Shown piece after piece: positions 8,244 through 14,333 of a DNA stretch of 17,286 nt (its first letter is position 1; each line of letters begins with the position of its first letter). The notes under the pieces were generated by a model that saw only the letters and a list, made by a program, of their open reading frames with translations, ran no database searches and had not been told where the DNA came from. The stretch is from DASQBT01 sp035635075 (GTDB taxonomy: Bacteria > Pseudomonadota > Gammaproteobacteria > Burkholderiales > Thiobacillaceae), in the NCBI GenBank assembly GCA_035635075.1, contig DASQBT010000153.1, positions 1-17,286 on the forward strand, written 5' to 3'. The position numbers and the translations under genes were made by a program.

Positions 8244-9776
8244 TTAAGCCGTGCGGGCCATGACAAGTTGCAGCATCATCAACACCCCGTATGCGCCAAG
8301 CAGACTGCCCAGGGTTGCAAGGTAAGCCATCAACCCTTTGCGTTTTCTGCGCCGGCTTTCATCGGTCTCGATCTTTGTCACCCCTCCCAACAGCGGCAGG
8401 CCGGTCAGATCGCGCAGGGCGCGCCTGTCGGTCACGGTGCGGCGAATCTGGCTCACCAGGAAAGCGGCGGCCACACCTGCCAGCAGGCCGCCCAGAGGTA
8501 CAAGGGAAATCAGCAGCGGACGGTTGGGCCAAGCGGGTTCGAAAGGCACGCGTGGCGGATCAATCACCCGGAAATCAACCGTATTGGTCTTGCTCTCCAC
8601 ATCACCCGACATGGTGGCCGATTCGCGGCGGGCCAGCAGGGATGCGTAATTCTGCTTGTAGACATCATAGTTCCGCGTGAGCTGGGTATACTCCTGCTCC
8701 ACCTCGGGAATCATGTTTGATGCCCTCCGCAACTCGTCGTAGCGGCGCTGATACTCTCCCACGCGGGCTTTGAGTGAAGCCACATTGGCATCGGCTTCGG
8801 CAATCGATATGGTGAGCTGCTGATAGACCGGGTTCTGCACCTTGGCCCCCCCCGGATCGGCCTTCTGTTGTGCCTTTTCCTCCTTCTTCTGCTCTTCCAG
8901 TTTGGCAATCAGACGTTTAGTCGCCACGATATCGGGATGCCGTTCCGTGTATTGCAAGAGCAGCTGATCCATATTCTTTTTCAGCGCCTCAATCCGGCTG
9001 TCAAGTTCCGACGTAACCGGGGTGTCGGCCCCGGCAGCCAGCTCGGGCTCCTCATCTTGCAGCTGCTGCTTGAGCTGCGTGTGGCGCTTGGTCGCTTCCT
9101 GCAGATCCAGTTCGGCCTGATGCAGTTGGCCAGCGGTATCCGACAGCTTGGCGTAATAATCCCCGCCTTGACCCGGCATCATGCCAATGTGCTTTTGCTT
9201 GAACTCCTTTAGGGCATTCTCGGCATCCACAAGTCGCTGCTGGTATTGCTGCAGTTGCTCTTCAATGAATTTTTGTGAGGACGCAATGTCCTGGCGGGTT
9301 TTCCCCAGGCTGGATTCGACAAAGATGGTCAGCAGCGCCTGCACGACTTTTTTTGCCAGATTGGGATTCTCGTGCTGAAAACTGATGGTGTAGAGGTTTT
9401 CCCTGCCCGCGTCAGCGATGGCGATCTTGCTCGCCAGCGAGTCCAGCAATGTCTCCATTTGCTCTGGCGTTTTGGCGGTCACATCCAAATCCGTCATCCT
9501 GGCAACCTTCTCCAGCGTCGGGCGACTGACCAAGGCCCGAGTCATCAGCTTGATCTGTTGATCGACGTTGGGTTCAACGGTCAGACCGGCAAGGAGGGGC
9601 TTGAGCAGGGATTGCGTATCAACGTAAACCCGCGCATCAGCTTCATAACGGTTGGGCAACATGTATACCCACGCCCAGCCCACAACGGATATCAGCCACG
9701 CGACCGAGACGATATACCACCGCCGGTTCCAGGTCGCTTTGACATAACCCAACAACTGCTGAACTACTTCATCCAT
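8244..9776 (-). CDS. XrtA system polysaccharide chain-length determinant (Wzz/PCP family)
   Basis: This inner-membrane polysaccharide co-polymerase sets EPS chain length and is the probable partner of the kinase. It has 510 residues. The first membrane segment is at about 21-40 (YIVSVAWLISVVGWAWVYML). A long periplasmic region with extended Gln/Lys/Glu-rich coiled coils follows (about 165-400, for example FIEEQLQQYQQRLVDAENAL). The Wzz C-terminal Pro-rich motif VIDPPRVPFEPAWPNRP precedes a second membrane segment (about 427-447). A third segment lies near the C-terminus (LMAYLATLGSLLGAYGVLMM), after a basic patch (SRRRKRKG). The family is close to TIGR03007. ATG 9776 has AGGGG 7 nt upstream. 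A 60-bp gap containing a strong stem-loop separates it from the export gene. Confidence 0.94.
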   Translation of the reverse strand: MDEVVQQLLGYVKATWNRRWYIVSVAWLISVVGWAWVYMLPNRYEADARVYVDTQSLLKPLLAGLTVEPNVDQQIKLMTRALVSRPTLEKVARMTDLDVTAKTPEQMETLLDSLASKIAIADAGRENLYTISFQHENPNLAKKVVQALLTIFVESSLGKTRQDIASSQKFIEEQLQQYQQRLVDAENALKEFKQKHIGMMPGQGGDYYAKLSDTAGQLHQAELDLQEATKRHTQLKQQLQDEEPELAAGADTPVTSELDSRIEALKKNMDQLLLQYTERHPDIVATKRLIAKLEEQKKEEKAQQKADPGGAKVQNPVYQQLTISIAEADANVASLKARVGEYQRRYDELRRASNMIPEVEQEYTQLTRNYDVYKQNYASLLARRESATMSGDVESKTNTVDFRVIDPPRVPFEPAWPNRPLLISLVPLGGLLAGVAAAFLVSQIRRTVTDRRALRDLTGLPLLGGVTKIETDESRRRKRKGLMAYLATLGSLLGAYGVLMMLQLVMARTA

Positions 9777-9803
9777 CCGCTTGCCCCTATCTTGATCACA
9801 GGC

Positions 9804-9837
9804 GGGACCTTCCCCCGGCTACCCGAGGGAATGTCCC
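9804..9837 (-). promoter_or_regulatory. GC-rich intercistronic stem-loop between export and chain-length genes
   Basis: An interrupted inverted repeat spans almost the whole gap. Outer arms are GGGAC (9804-9808) and GTCCC (9833-9837). Middle arms are TTCCC (9810-9814) and GGGAA (9827-9831). Inner arms are CGG (9816-9818) and CCG (9823-9825), closing a 4-nt loop. That gives 13 base pairs with two single mismatches, one base overlapping the export gene's TAG stop. No T-run follows on the transcribed strand, so it is a poor rho-independent terminator. It lies upstream of the next gene's AGGGG site. An mRNA-processing, stability or partial-attenuation role is an inference. Confidence 0.65.
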
Positions 9838-10463
9838 TAAAACAATCTTTCAGGAATAACCAGGACGTCTCCCGGGCGCATCTCCACGTTGGCGGCGTAG
9901 TCGCCACCTTTGATCAAATCGTCCAACCGCACACCCAGCGGCGTTGTCTTGCCATTGTCGGTCCGCAGAATGTAGGCCTTGTTGCCCGCCGCAAAGTCAG
10001 TCAGCCCGCCGACTGCGATCATCAGGTCAATCAGGCTCATGTGTTCCCGATAGTTGAGTGCCTGCGGCTTGGCCGCCTCACCCACCACACGGACCTGCTG
10101 ACTGTAAGGACCCACACCACCCGCCACGATGACAGTCACGATAGGTTCCTGGATGTATTTAGACAGGGCTTTCTCGATATCCCTGGCGAGTTGAGTTGGA
10201 GTCTTGCCGGAAGCCGGTAAATCCTCAACCAGATTCATGGTCATCTTGCCGTCCGGTCGAACGGGGAACGCGCCGGACACATCCGGATTGCGCCAGACGA
10301 ATACCTGCACAGAATCGCCAGGCCCGACCAGATAATTCCACTCACTGCCCTGTGCCGGGATGGGCGGAGCGGGGGAATAAGCGGGTGTATTGCTGCAGGC
10401 AGACAGCGCGAACAGCAGGATTGTGGCTGCCGCCCAGACCATGGAATTCCTTGGGATAGACAT
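9837..10463 (-). CDS. XrtA system polysaccharide export lipoprotein (Wza/OPX family)
   Basis: This outer-membrane polysaccharide export component, 208 residues, is the first gene of the EPS operon. The signal peptide MSIPRNSMVWAAATILLFAL leads into a lipobox LSAC (Cys23). Ser follows the Cys, compatible with outer-membrane sorting. The Poly_export domain begins YLVGPGDSVQVFVWRNPDVSG and includes VRPDGKMTMNLVEDLPASGKT. A SLBB-like segment follows (QVRVVGEAAKPQALNYREHMSLIDLMIAVGGLT), and the protein ends RPGDVLVIPERLF, all typical of the PEP-CTERM export family. ATG 10463 is chosen because AGGAAGGA (10471-10478) sits 7 nt upstream. An upstream in-frame GTG at 10484 would add MFRKERR and has no ribosome site. 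A sigma-54 promoter candidate lies about 90 bp upstream. Confidence 0.94.
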   Translation of the reverse strand: MSIPRNSMVWAAATILLFALSACSNTPAYSPAPPIPAQGSEWNYLVGPGDSVQVFVWRNPDVSGAFPVRPDGKMTMNLVEDLPASGKTPTQLARDIEKALSKYIQEPIVTVIVAGGVGPYSQQVRVVGEAAKPQALNYREHMSLIDLMIAVGGLTDFAAGNKAYILRTDNGKTTPLGVRLDDLIKGGDYAANVEMRPGDVLVIPERLF

Positions 10464-10553
10464 TCTTCGTTCCTTCCTGAACACGATTTAAGCGCGTTAT
10501 TATGCCAGAGGCCGGGGTGAAGCTCTAAAGCCGACGATTTCAAAGACGTGAGC

Positions 10554-10569
10554 AGCAATTTTCGAGCCA
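10554..10569 (-). promoter_or_regulatory. Sigma-54 (RpoN) -24/-12 promoter candidate for the EPS operon
   Basis: On the minus strand the bases read TGGCTCGAAAATTGCT. The RpoN consensus is TGGCACGnnnnTTGCW, so every conserved position matches except one A-to-T change. The invariant GG and GC are exactly 10 bases apart. Transcription would begin near 10543, leaving a leader of about 80 nt before the export-lipoprotein ATG at 10463. XrtA EPS loci are known to be associated with the PrsK/PrsR sensor and sigma-54-dependent regulator pair, which supports the call. The regulator genes are not in this window. Confidence 0.7.
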
Positions 10570-10590
10570 CCAGCCTGGTGTGCTTCCCGC

Positions 10591-10684
10591 TCTTGGCCGC
10601 AACAACGGTCTTGGCCTAGATCTGCCGACAAGGGTGCGCTGGCCCAATGGGGCTTTACTGGGGCTTCCGACGATTTCCCGACAA
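10591..10684. repeat. Cluster of short direct repeats upstream of the sigma-54 site
   Basis: Within the divergent intergenic region I see exact short repeats. TCTTGGCC occurs at 10591-10598 and 10609-10616 (18-bp period). TGGGGCTT occurs at 10648-10655 and 10659-10666 (11-bp period, one helical turn). CCGACAA occurs at 10625-10631 and 10678-10684. CCGACGATTTC at 10667-10677 is also repeated at 10531-10541. The TGGGGCTT pair lies about 105-123 bp upstream of the predicted sigma-54 start, the usual distance for enhancer-binding proteins. Short repeats arise by chance, so a regulator role is inference. Confidence 0.35.
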
Positions 10685-10717
10685 CAACGGCAAGAAATTG
10701 CGTCAGTCCGATTGCGT

Positions 10718-10723
10718 TATCAT
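10718..10723 (+). promoter_or_regulatory. Possible -10 element (TATCAT) of the mazG-like operon
   Basis: TATCAT matches the sigma-70 -10 consensus at five of six positions and ends 6 bases before the ATG at 10730. Transcription would then start at or next to the start codon. No ribosome site is visible upstream of the ATG, which is consistent with a leaderless message. No good -35 hexamer is seen at 16-18 bp (AAATTG at 17 bp), so the call is weak. Confidence 0.25.
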
Positions 10724-10729
10724 TCGCTC

Positions 10730-11080
10730 ATGTTGAAACAATTTTCCCCGGCCAGCCTGGATGATCTCAAGCAGTGCATCCGGGCATTTGCCGCTGAGCG
10801 CGGCTGGGAGCAGTTCCACACCCCGAAAAACCTGGCGATGGCGCTGATTGCTGAGGCGGGGGAACTGGTTGAGCAGTTTCAGTGGCTATCCCCCGAAGAA
10901 AGCGCCCGACTTTCCCCAGAACGCCATGAGCAGGTGCGCCGGGAAATTGCCGATGTGTTGATCTATTTGACCCGTCTGGCCGATCTGCTTGAGATTGACC
11001 TGCTGCAGGCCGCGGCGGACAAGATTGAGCTGAACGGCCGGAAGTATCCGGTTGACAAGGCCCGAGGCAATGCAGTCTAA
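10730..11080 (+). CDS. MazG-like nucleotide pyrophosphohydrolase
   Basis: This is a 116-residue all-alpha NTP pyrophosphohydrolase of the MazG/RS21-C6 (dCTPase-like) superfamily, which hydrolyses (d)NTPs to (d)NMP and pyrophosphate as a house-cleaning enzyme. The metal-binding pattern E-x-x-E ... E-x-x-D is intact: Glu42 and Glu45 in AEAGELVEQF, and Glu72 and Asp75 in REIADVLIYL. WEQFHTPKNLAMALIAEAGEL is typical of the single-domain subgroup (quoted as WEQFHTPKNLAMAL plus what follows). I chose ATG 10730 because relatives begin just before this helix; a GTG at 10580 would add 50 non-conserved residues. No ribosome site is visible. It heads a five-gene plus-strand operon, with the next gene beginning at or 12 bp after its stop. 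The nucleotide substrate cannot be read from sequence. Confidence 0.92.
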   Translation: MLKQFSPASLDDLKQCIRAFAAERGWEQFHTPKNLAMALIAEAGELVEQFQWLSPEESARLSPERHEQVRREIADVLIYLTRLADLLEIDLLQAAADKIELNGRKYPVDKARGNAV

Positions 11081-11092
11081 GTGAAACGAATT

Positions 11093-11404
11093 ATGAGTCA
11101 CTACAGATACCACGTCTTCTTCTGCGTCAATGAACGCGAAGATGGCGCCAAATGTTGTGGTGCCTCCGGCGGTCAGGCCATGCGCGACTACACCAAGAAG
11201 AAGATCAAGCACCTGAACCTGAACGGGCAGGATAAATGCCGCATCAACACGGCGGGCTGCATGGACCGCTGTGACGAGGGGCCGCTGCTGGTCGTATATC
11301 CGGAAGCGGTCTGGTACACCTATGTGGACGAGTCTGACATCGACGAGATCATCGAAGAGCACTTGCGGCACGGCCGCATCGTCAAGCGCCTGCAGATTCT
11401 GTGA
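11093..11404 (+). CDS. Thioredoxin-like [2Fe-2S] ferredoxin
   Basis: This small cytoplasmic electron carrier or redox protein has 103 residues and a thioredoxin-like fold as in the NuoE C-terminal domain and 2Fe-2S shethna-type proteins. The cluster ligands are recognisable: Cys11 in YHVFFCVN, the Cys21-Cys22 pair, and Cys56 and Cys60 in NTAGCMDRCDEGP. The ending VVYPEAVWYTYVDESDIDEIIEEHL is characteristic of the stand-alone (2Fe-2S) ferredoxin family of proteobacteria. ATG 11093 is preferred because MSHYRYHVFF matches the family start. A GTG at 11081 directly after the mazG-like stop would add MKRI; neither has a clear ribosome site. The last four bases (GTGA) overlap the hydrolase start, so coupled translation is likely. 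Its redox partner is unknown. Confidence 0.9.
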   Translation: MSHYRYHVFFCVNEREDGAKCCGASGGQAMRDYTKKKIKHLNLNGQDKCRINTAGCMDRCDEGPLLVVYPEAVWYTYVDESDIDEIIEEHLRHGRIVKRLQIL

Positions 11405-12003
11405 ACCGTTCGAAGTTACGCATAAGAACCCCGGCGGGCTCGATGGAAACCGTGGTCAACGATCCGGTAGATAGGCGCCGCGGCGTGGCCTTCATCGCCC
11501 ATCCCCACCCGCTCCATGGCGGCAGCCTGGACAACAAGGTCGTTCAGACCCTTGCCAAGACCGCCTATGGGCTCGGCATGGTCGTGGTGCGCCCCAATTT
11601 TCGAGGCGTGGGACAAAGCGAAGGCGAATACGACCGGGGGGCCGGCGAAACCGCAGACATGCTGGAGATCATTCGCTTCGTTATGGGCCACTATGCGGAT
11701 CTGCCGATTTATCTGGCGGGTTTTTCCTTTGGTGCCTTTGTTCAGCACCGGGTGGCCGCGCATATGCCCCACCAAAGGCTCCTGCTCGTGGCACCCGCCG
11801 TCAATCTTTACCCCTTCCAGCCGGTTGCTTCAACCACGCTGCTGATCCATGGCGAGCACGATGAGCTGGTTGCCGTGGATCAGGTTAAGCGCTTTGCCGA
11901 TGCTTGCGGGGCGTCCCTTGCGGTCATACCCGGCGCTGATCACTATTTCCACAAGAAGCTCAAGGATCTGGCGGCCGTCGTGGAGAACGCGTGGCGCTGC
12001 TAG
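11401..12003 (+). CDS. Alpha/beta hydrolase (COG2945-type)
   Basis: This is a 200-residue compact alpha/beta hydrolase predicted to act on an ester, thioester or similar bond; the substrate is unknown. The oxyanion-hole region AHPHPLHGGSLDNKVV is typical of COG2945. The nucleophile elbow is GFSFG with Ser109, the acid is Asp154 in HGEHDELV, and the base is His181 in GADHYFH, so the triad is complete. There is no signal peptide. The GTG start at 11401 overlaps the ferredoxin stop by 4 bp. It lacks a strong ribosome site, but starting later would remove the first beta strand. The 3' end overlaps the ABC ATPase start by 13 bp. The neighbouring exporter suggests, without proof, that the enzyme acts on a compound made or released by this operon. 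Confidence 0.9.
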   Translation: MNRSKLRIRTPAGSMETVVNDPVDRRRGVAFIAHPHPLHGGSLDNKVVQTLAKTAYGLGMVVVRPNFRGVGQSEGEYDRGAGETADMLEIIRFVMGHYADLPIYLAGFSFGAFVQHRVAAHMPHQRLLLVAPAVNLYPFQPVASTTLLIHGEHDELVAVDQVKRFADACGASLAVIPGADHYFHKKLKDLAAVVENAWRC

Positions 12004-12902
12004 CCGCGCAAGGTCTCGTCAAGCGCTATGGCGGATCCGAGGTGGTGCGCGGCCTGGACCTAAGTATTGAAACCGGCGAATGCCTCGGCTTGTTGGGGCC
12101 GAACGGTGCGGGCAAGACTACCACACTAAAGATGCTGCTTGGTCTGATCGAGCCCGATGCCGGCACTATTGAATGCCTGGGCCTTCCTGTGCCCCAAGCG
12201 GCGCGCGAGGCTCGCGTCCGCATAGGCGTGGTGCCGCAGATGGACAGCCTGGACCCGGACTTTAGCGTGGCAGAAAACCTGCAGGTCTATGGCCGTTACT
12301 TCCGCCTGCCGGAAAGCGTCTTGCAAGACCGTATTCCCAGTCTGCTGGACTTCGCCGGCCTGGCAAGCAGGGCTGCCAACAAGGTGACCACCCTGTCAGG
12401 CGGCATGAAGCGGCGGCTGACCCTGGCACGCGCCCTCATCAACGATCCGGACCTGATCGTCTTGGACGAGCCCACCACGGGGCTCGATCCCCAGGCGCGT
12501 CACGTGATGTGGCAGGGCCTGCGCAGCCTGATCGCGCAGGGCAAGACAGTCCTGCTCACGACCCACTTCATGGACGAGGCCGAGCGTCTCGCTGACCGGC
12601 TGATCGTAATCGACCATGGCATCAAGATAGCCGAAGGCTCGCCCCGGGAAATGATTGCCCAGTACATTGAGCCACATGTGATTGAAGTCTTTGGCGAAGG
12701 TGCGTTGGCCTGGAAAGCTGAAGGACTGAGGCTCTGCACCCGACTGGAGACTGTAGGCGAGACCTTGTTCTGCTACGCCGTGGACGAAGCGCCGGCGCTA
12801 GACAGTCTCAAGGCGCAAACCGGCTTGCGCTATCTGCATCGACCTTCCAGTCTGGAAGACGTATTTCTCAAACTCACCGGCCGGGAACTGCGCGACCAAT
12901 GA
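11991..12902 (+). CDS. ABC-2 exporter ATP-binding subunit, NodI-like
   Basis: This is the cytoplasmic ATPase of an ABC-2 export system, 303 residues. Visible motifs are Walker A GPNGAGKT (36-43), Q-loop Gln83, signature LSGGM (135-139), Walker B LIVLDEP (155-161) and H-loop His192 in LLTTHFMDEAERL. The C-terminal extension ending SSLEDVFLKLTGRELRD is typical of the NodI/DrrA group. GTG 11991 is chosen because GGAG lies 5 nt upstream (11982-11985) and it gives the conserved ALLAAQGLVKRYGG start. It overlaps the hydrolase by 13 bp and the permease by 4 bp. NodI proper exports Nod factor in rhizobia, but no nodulation genes are here, so the substrate is unknown and I give no symbol. Confidence 0.93.
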   Translation: MALLAAQGLVKRYGGSEVVRGLDLSIETGECLGLLGPNGAGKTTTLKMLLGLIEPDAGTIECLGLPVPQAAREARVRIGVVPQMDSLDPDFSVAENLQVYGRYFRLPESVLQDRIPSLLDFAGLASRAANKVTTLSGGMKRRLTLARALINDPDLIVLDEPTTGLDPQARHVMWQGLRSLIAQGKTVLLTTHFMDEAERLADRLIVIDHGIKIAEGSPREMIAQYIEPHVIEVFGEGALAWKAEGLRLCTRLETVGETLFCYAVDEAPALDSLKAQTGLRYLHRPSSLEDVFLKLTGRELRDQ

Positions 12903-13687
12903 TCCGGGCCCATCTCGCACCGCCCCGCCTGTCGCTGCGGTTCATTCCGGTTTGGCGGCGCAATTTCCTGGTATGGAAAAAACTGGCCATACCCAGCATT
13001 CTCGGCAACCTGGCGGACCCCATGTTGTACATGCTGGGCCTGGGCTATGGCCTGGGAAGCCTGCTGCCGCAGGTGAACGGCGTGGCCTACATCACCTTTC
13101 TCGCCGCCGGCACCGTATGTTATTCCACCATGAACAGTGCCACCTTCGAGGTGCTGTATTCGGGCTTTTCCCGCATGCATGTGCAAAGGACATGGGAAGC
13201 CATCATGAATGCGCCTCTCTTGCTGGATGACGTAATGCTGGGCGAACTGGCCTGGGGCGCATCCAAGTCGCTGCTCTCGGGCGTGGCCATTCTGACCGTG
13301 ATCTGGACCTTGCGCCTGCAAGCCAGTTTTTGGATGAGCCTTTGGGTTTTTCCGGTCGTCATCCTCATCGGCCTGACTTTTTCCGCCATGGGTCTCGTCA
13401 TGACCGCTCTTTCCCCCAGCTATGATTTCTTTCTCTATTACTTCACCCTGGCCGTCACGCCCATGGTGCTGCTGTGCGGCGTGTTTTATCCGGTCAGCCA
13501 GCTGCCGGGCTTTCTCCAGGCGGTGTCCGGCTGGCTTCCCCTCACCCATGCGATCGACTTGGTTCGACCCCTGATCCTGGGCCGCCTACCGGCACAGGCC
13601 ATTGCCCATCTGCTAGCGCTCGCCGCCTGGGGATCGACCAGCTACTGGATCGCCGTAACGCTCACTCGGCGCAGACTGCTTAAATAG
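12899..13687 (+). CDS. ABC-2 exporter permease, NodJ-like
   Basis: This is the integral inner-membrane permease of the exporter, 262 residues with about six membrane segments. The N-terminal region WRRNFLVWKKLAIPSILGNL precedes the first segment (DPMLYMLGLGYGLG), as in NodJ. Later segments include ILTVIWTLRL, FPVVILIGLTFSAMGLVMTA and YYFTLAVTPMVLLCGVFYPVSQLPGF, the last being the conserved ABC-2 signature region. The ATG at 12899 overlaps the ATPase stop (ATGA), so the two subunits are translationally coupled. It is the last gene of the operon; a palindrome follows 12 bp after its stop. NodI/NodJ-like pairs are common in non-symbiotic betaproteobacteria, so symbiosis is not implied. Confidence 0.93.
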   Translation: MIRAHLAPPRLSLRFIPVWRRNFLVWKKLAIPSILGNLADPMLYMLGLGYGLGSLLPQVNGVAYITFLAAGTVCYSTMNSATFEVLYSGFSRMHVQRTWEAIMNAPLLLDDVMLGELAWGASKSLLSGVAILTVIWTLRLQASFWMSLWVFPVVILIGLTFSAMGLVMTALSPSYDFFLYYFTLAVTPMVLLCGVFYPVSQLPGFLQAVSGWLPLTHAIDLVRPLILGRLPAQAIAHLLALAAWGSTSYWIAVTLTRRRLLK

Positions 13688-13699
13688 TGTGCGCCATAC

Positions 13700-13730
13700 A
13701 AATTACTTGACTAAAACAGTCAAGTAATTT
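13700..13730 (+). promoter_or_regulatory. Perfect 13-bp palindrome: terminator of exporter operon or operator/promoter of tusE-like gene
   Basis: The arms are AAATTACTTGACT (13700-13712) and AGTCAAGTAATTT (13718-13730), with a 5-nt AAAAC loop. The right arm ends in TTTT (13728-13731), so a weak intrinsic terminator for the exporter operon is possible, though the stem has only three G:C pairs. The left arm also contains TTGACT (13707-13712), and 17 bp downstream lies TTAAAT (13730-13735), a plausible sigma-70 promoter with a start near 13742. That would make the palindrome an operator. Both readings are inference; the repeat itself is exact. Confidence 0.6.
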
Positions 13731-13789
13731 TAAATTGAGTCAGGAAGCTATTCTTCGTGGGGCCAATACCCGGCCAACCGACTTGATTT

Positions 13790-13795
13790 AAGGAG
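13790..13795 (+). promoter_or_regulatory. Strong ribosome-binding site of the tusE/dsrC-like gene
   Basis: AAGGAG lies 6 nt before the ATG at 13802 and is the best Shine-Dalgarno site among the plus-strand genes. It fixes the start and suggests efficient translation. Confidence 0.8.
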
Positions 13796-13801
13796 TGAAA
13801 C

Positions 13802-14095
13802 ATGGACTTACCTGCACGTGATGGCGACGGCTACTTGCAAAACATGAATGAATGGACGCCGGAAATCGGACGGGCCATGGCGGAAGCTGATGGCATCGAA
13901 CTGACCGACGCAAAGTGGGAACAGATCCTGAAGGCGCGTGAATATTTCGACGAGTTTGCCGCCGTTCCACCGATCCGCAAGTTTGCCAAGTATATCGACA
14001 TGGACCAAAAAGACGTGTTCGCCATGTGGATGACCGGCCCGATGAAACCCATCACCAAGTACGGCGGCCTGCCGAAACCCACCGGCTGCGTGTAG
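13802..14095 (+). CDS. TusE/DsrC/DsvC-family sulfur-carrier protein with a single C-terminal cysteine
   Basis: This small cytoplasmic sulfur-relay protein has 97 residues. The family binds persulfide or polysulfide on a flexible C-terminal arm, TusE in tRNA 2-thiolation and DsrC in dissimilatory sulfur metabolism. The N-terminal domain (LQNMNEWTPEIGRAMAEADG, LTDAKWEQILKAREYFDEF) and the arm GGLPKPTGCV are clear. The penultimate Cys96 is kept, but the second redox cysteine of true DsrC, 11 residues earlier, is Thr85. This makes it TusE-like or a DsrC paralogue rather than a DsrC that cycles a trisulfide. No tusBCD or dsrAB genes are in the window, and it appears monocistronic. I do not give a symbol because the subgroup is unresolved. 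Confidence 0.9.
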   Translation: MDLPARDGDGYLQNMNEWTPEIGRAMAEADGIELTDAKWEQILKAREYFDEFAAVPPIRKFAKYIDMDQKDVFAMWMTGPMKPITKYGGLPKPTGCV

Positions 14096-14103
14096 TCGTA
14101 TCC

Positions 14104-14120
14104 TGGGTCGCGACGACCCA
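14104..14120 (+). terminator. Possible weak terminator hairpin after the tusE-like gene
   Basis: TGGGTCG and CGACCCA form a perfect 7-bp stem with a 3-nt loop, 8 bp after the stop codon. No run of T follows, so rho-independent termination would be inefficient. Position is the main support. Confidence 0.35.
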
Positions 14121-14304
14121 ATCGAGCTGAACCCCAACTATGCGCCCGCGTGTCGCATGTCCGGCGGCGCGGGCCCTTGCTTGCCAGACTGCACGACAAT
14201 CCCCGCCAATGCGCGCGCTGCGCTAATTCAGGCTCGCGTTTGCCATCGGCGTGACTCGTGCTCATCCTGATCGCTCGACGAGGCGGGCTGAATCATTGAT
14301 TTCC

Positions 14305-14333
14305 TTGGCCAATTTGTTTCCCCCAACTATGCT
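14305..14333 (+). promoter_or_regulatory. Weak sigma-70 promoter candidate for the cytochrome/GMC operon
   Basis: TTGGCC and TATGCT each match the consensus at four of six positions and are separated by exactly 17 bp. The predicted start near 14340 gives a leader of about 68 nt. This is the best candidate I could find in the gap but is not strong. Confidence 0.3.

Noticed and set aside
10580..10729. N-terminal extension of the mazG-like gene from a GTG at 10580
   Set aside because: The 50 added residues are non-conserved, there is no ribosome site, and the segment holds the repeat-rich divergent promoter region.
11991..13687. Naming the exporter nodI/nodJ with a symbiosis role
   Set aside because: NodIJ-like pairs occur widely in non-symbiotic betaproteobacteria and no nod genes are in the window.
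14170..14184. Sigma-54-like CGGGCCCTTGCTTGC in the gap before the cytochrome gene
   Set aside because: GG-N10-GC spacing and TTGC are present, but the -24 box (CGGGCC against TGGCAC) mismatches at three positions in GC-rich sequence.
13831..14265. Minus-strand frame opposite the tusE-like gene and the following gap
   Set aside because: It is antisense to a conserved small gene and gives no recognisable protein.
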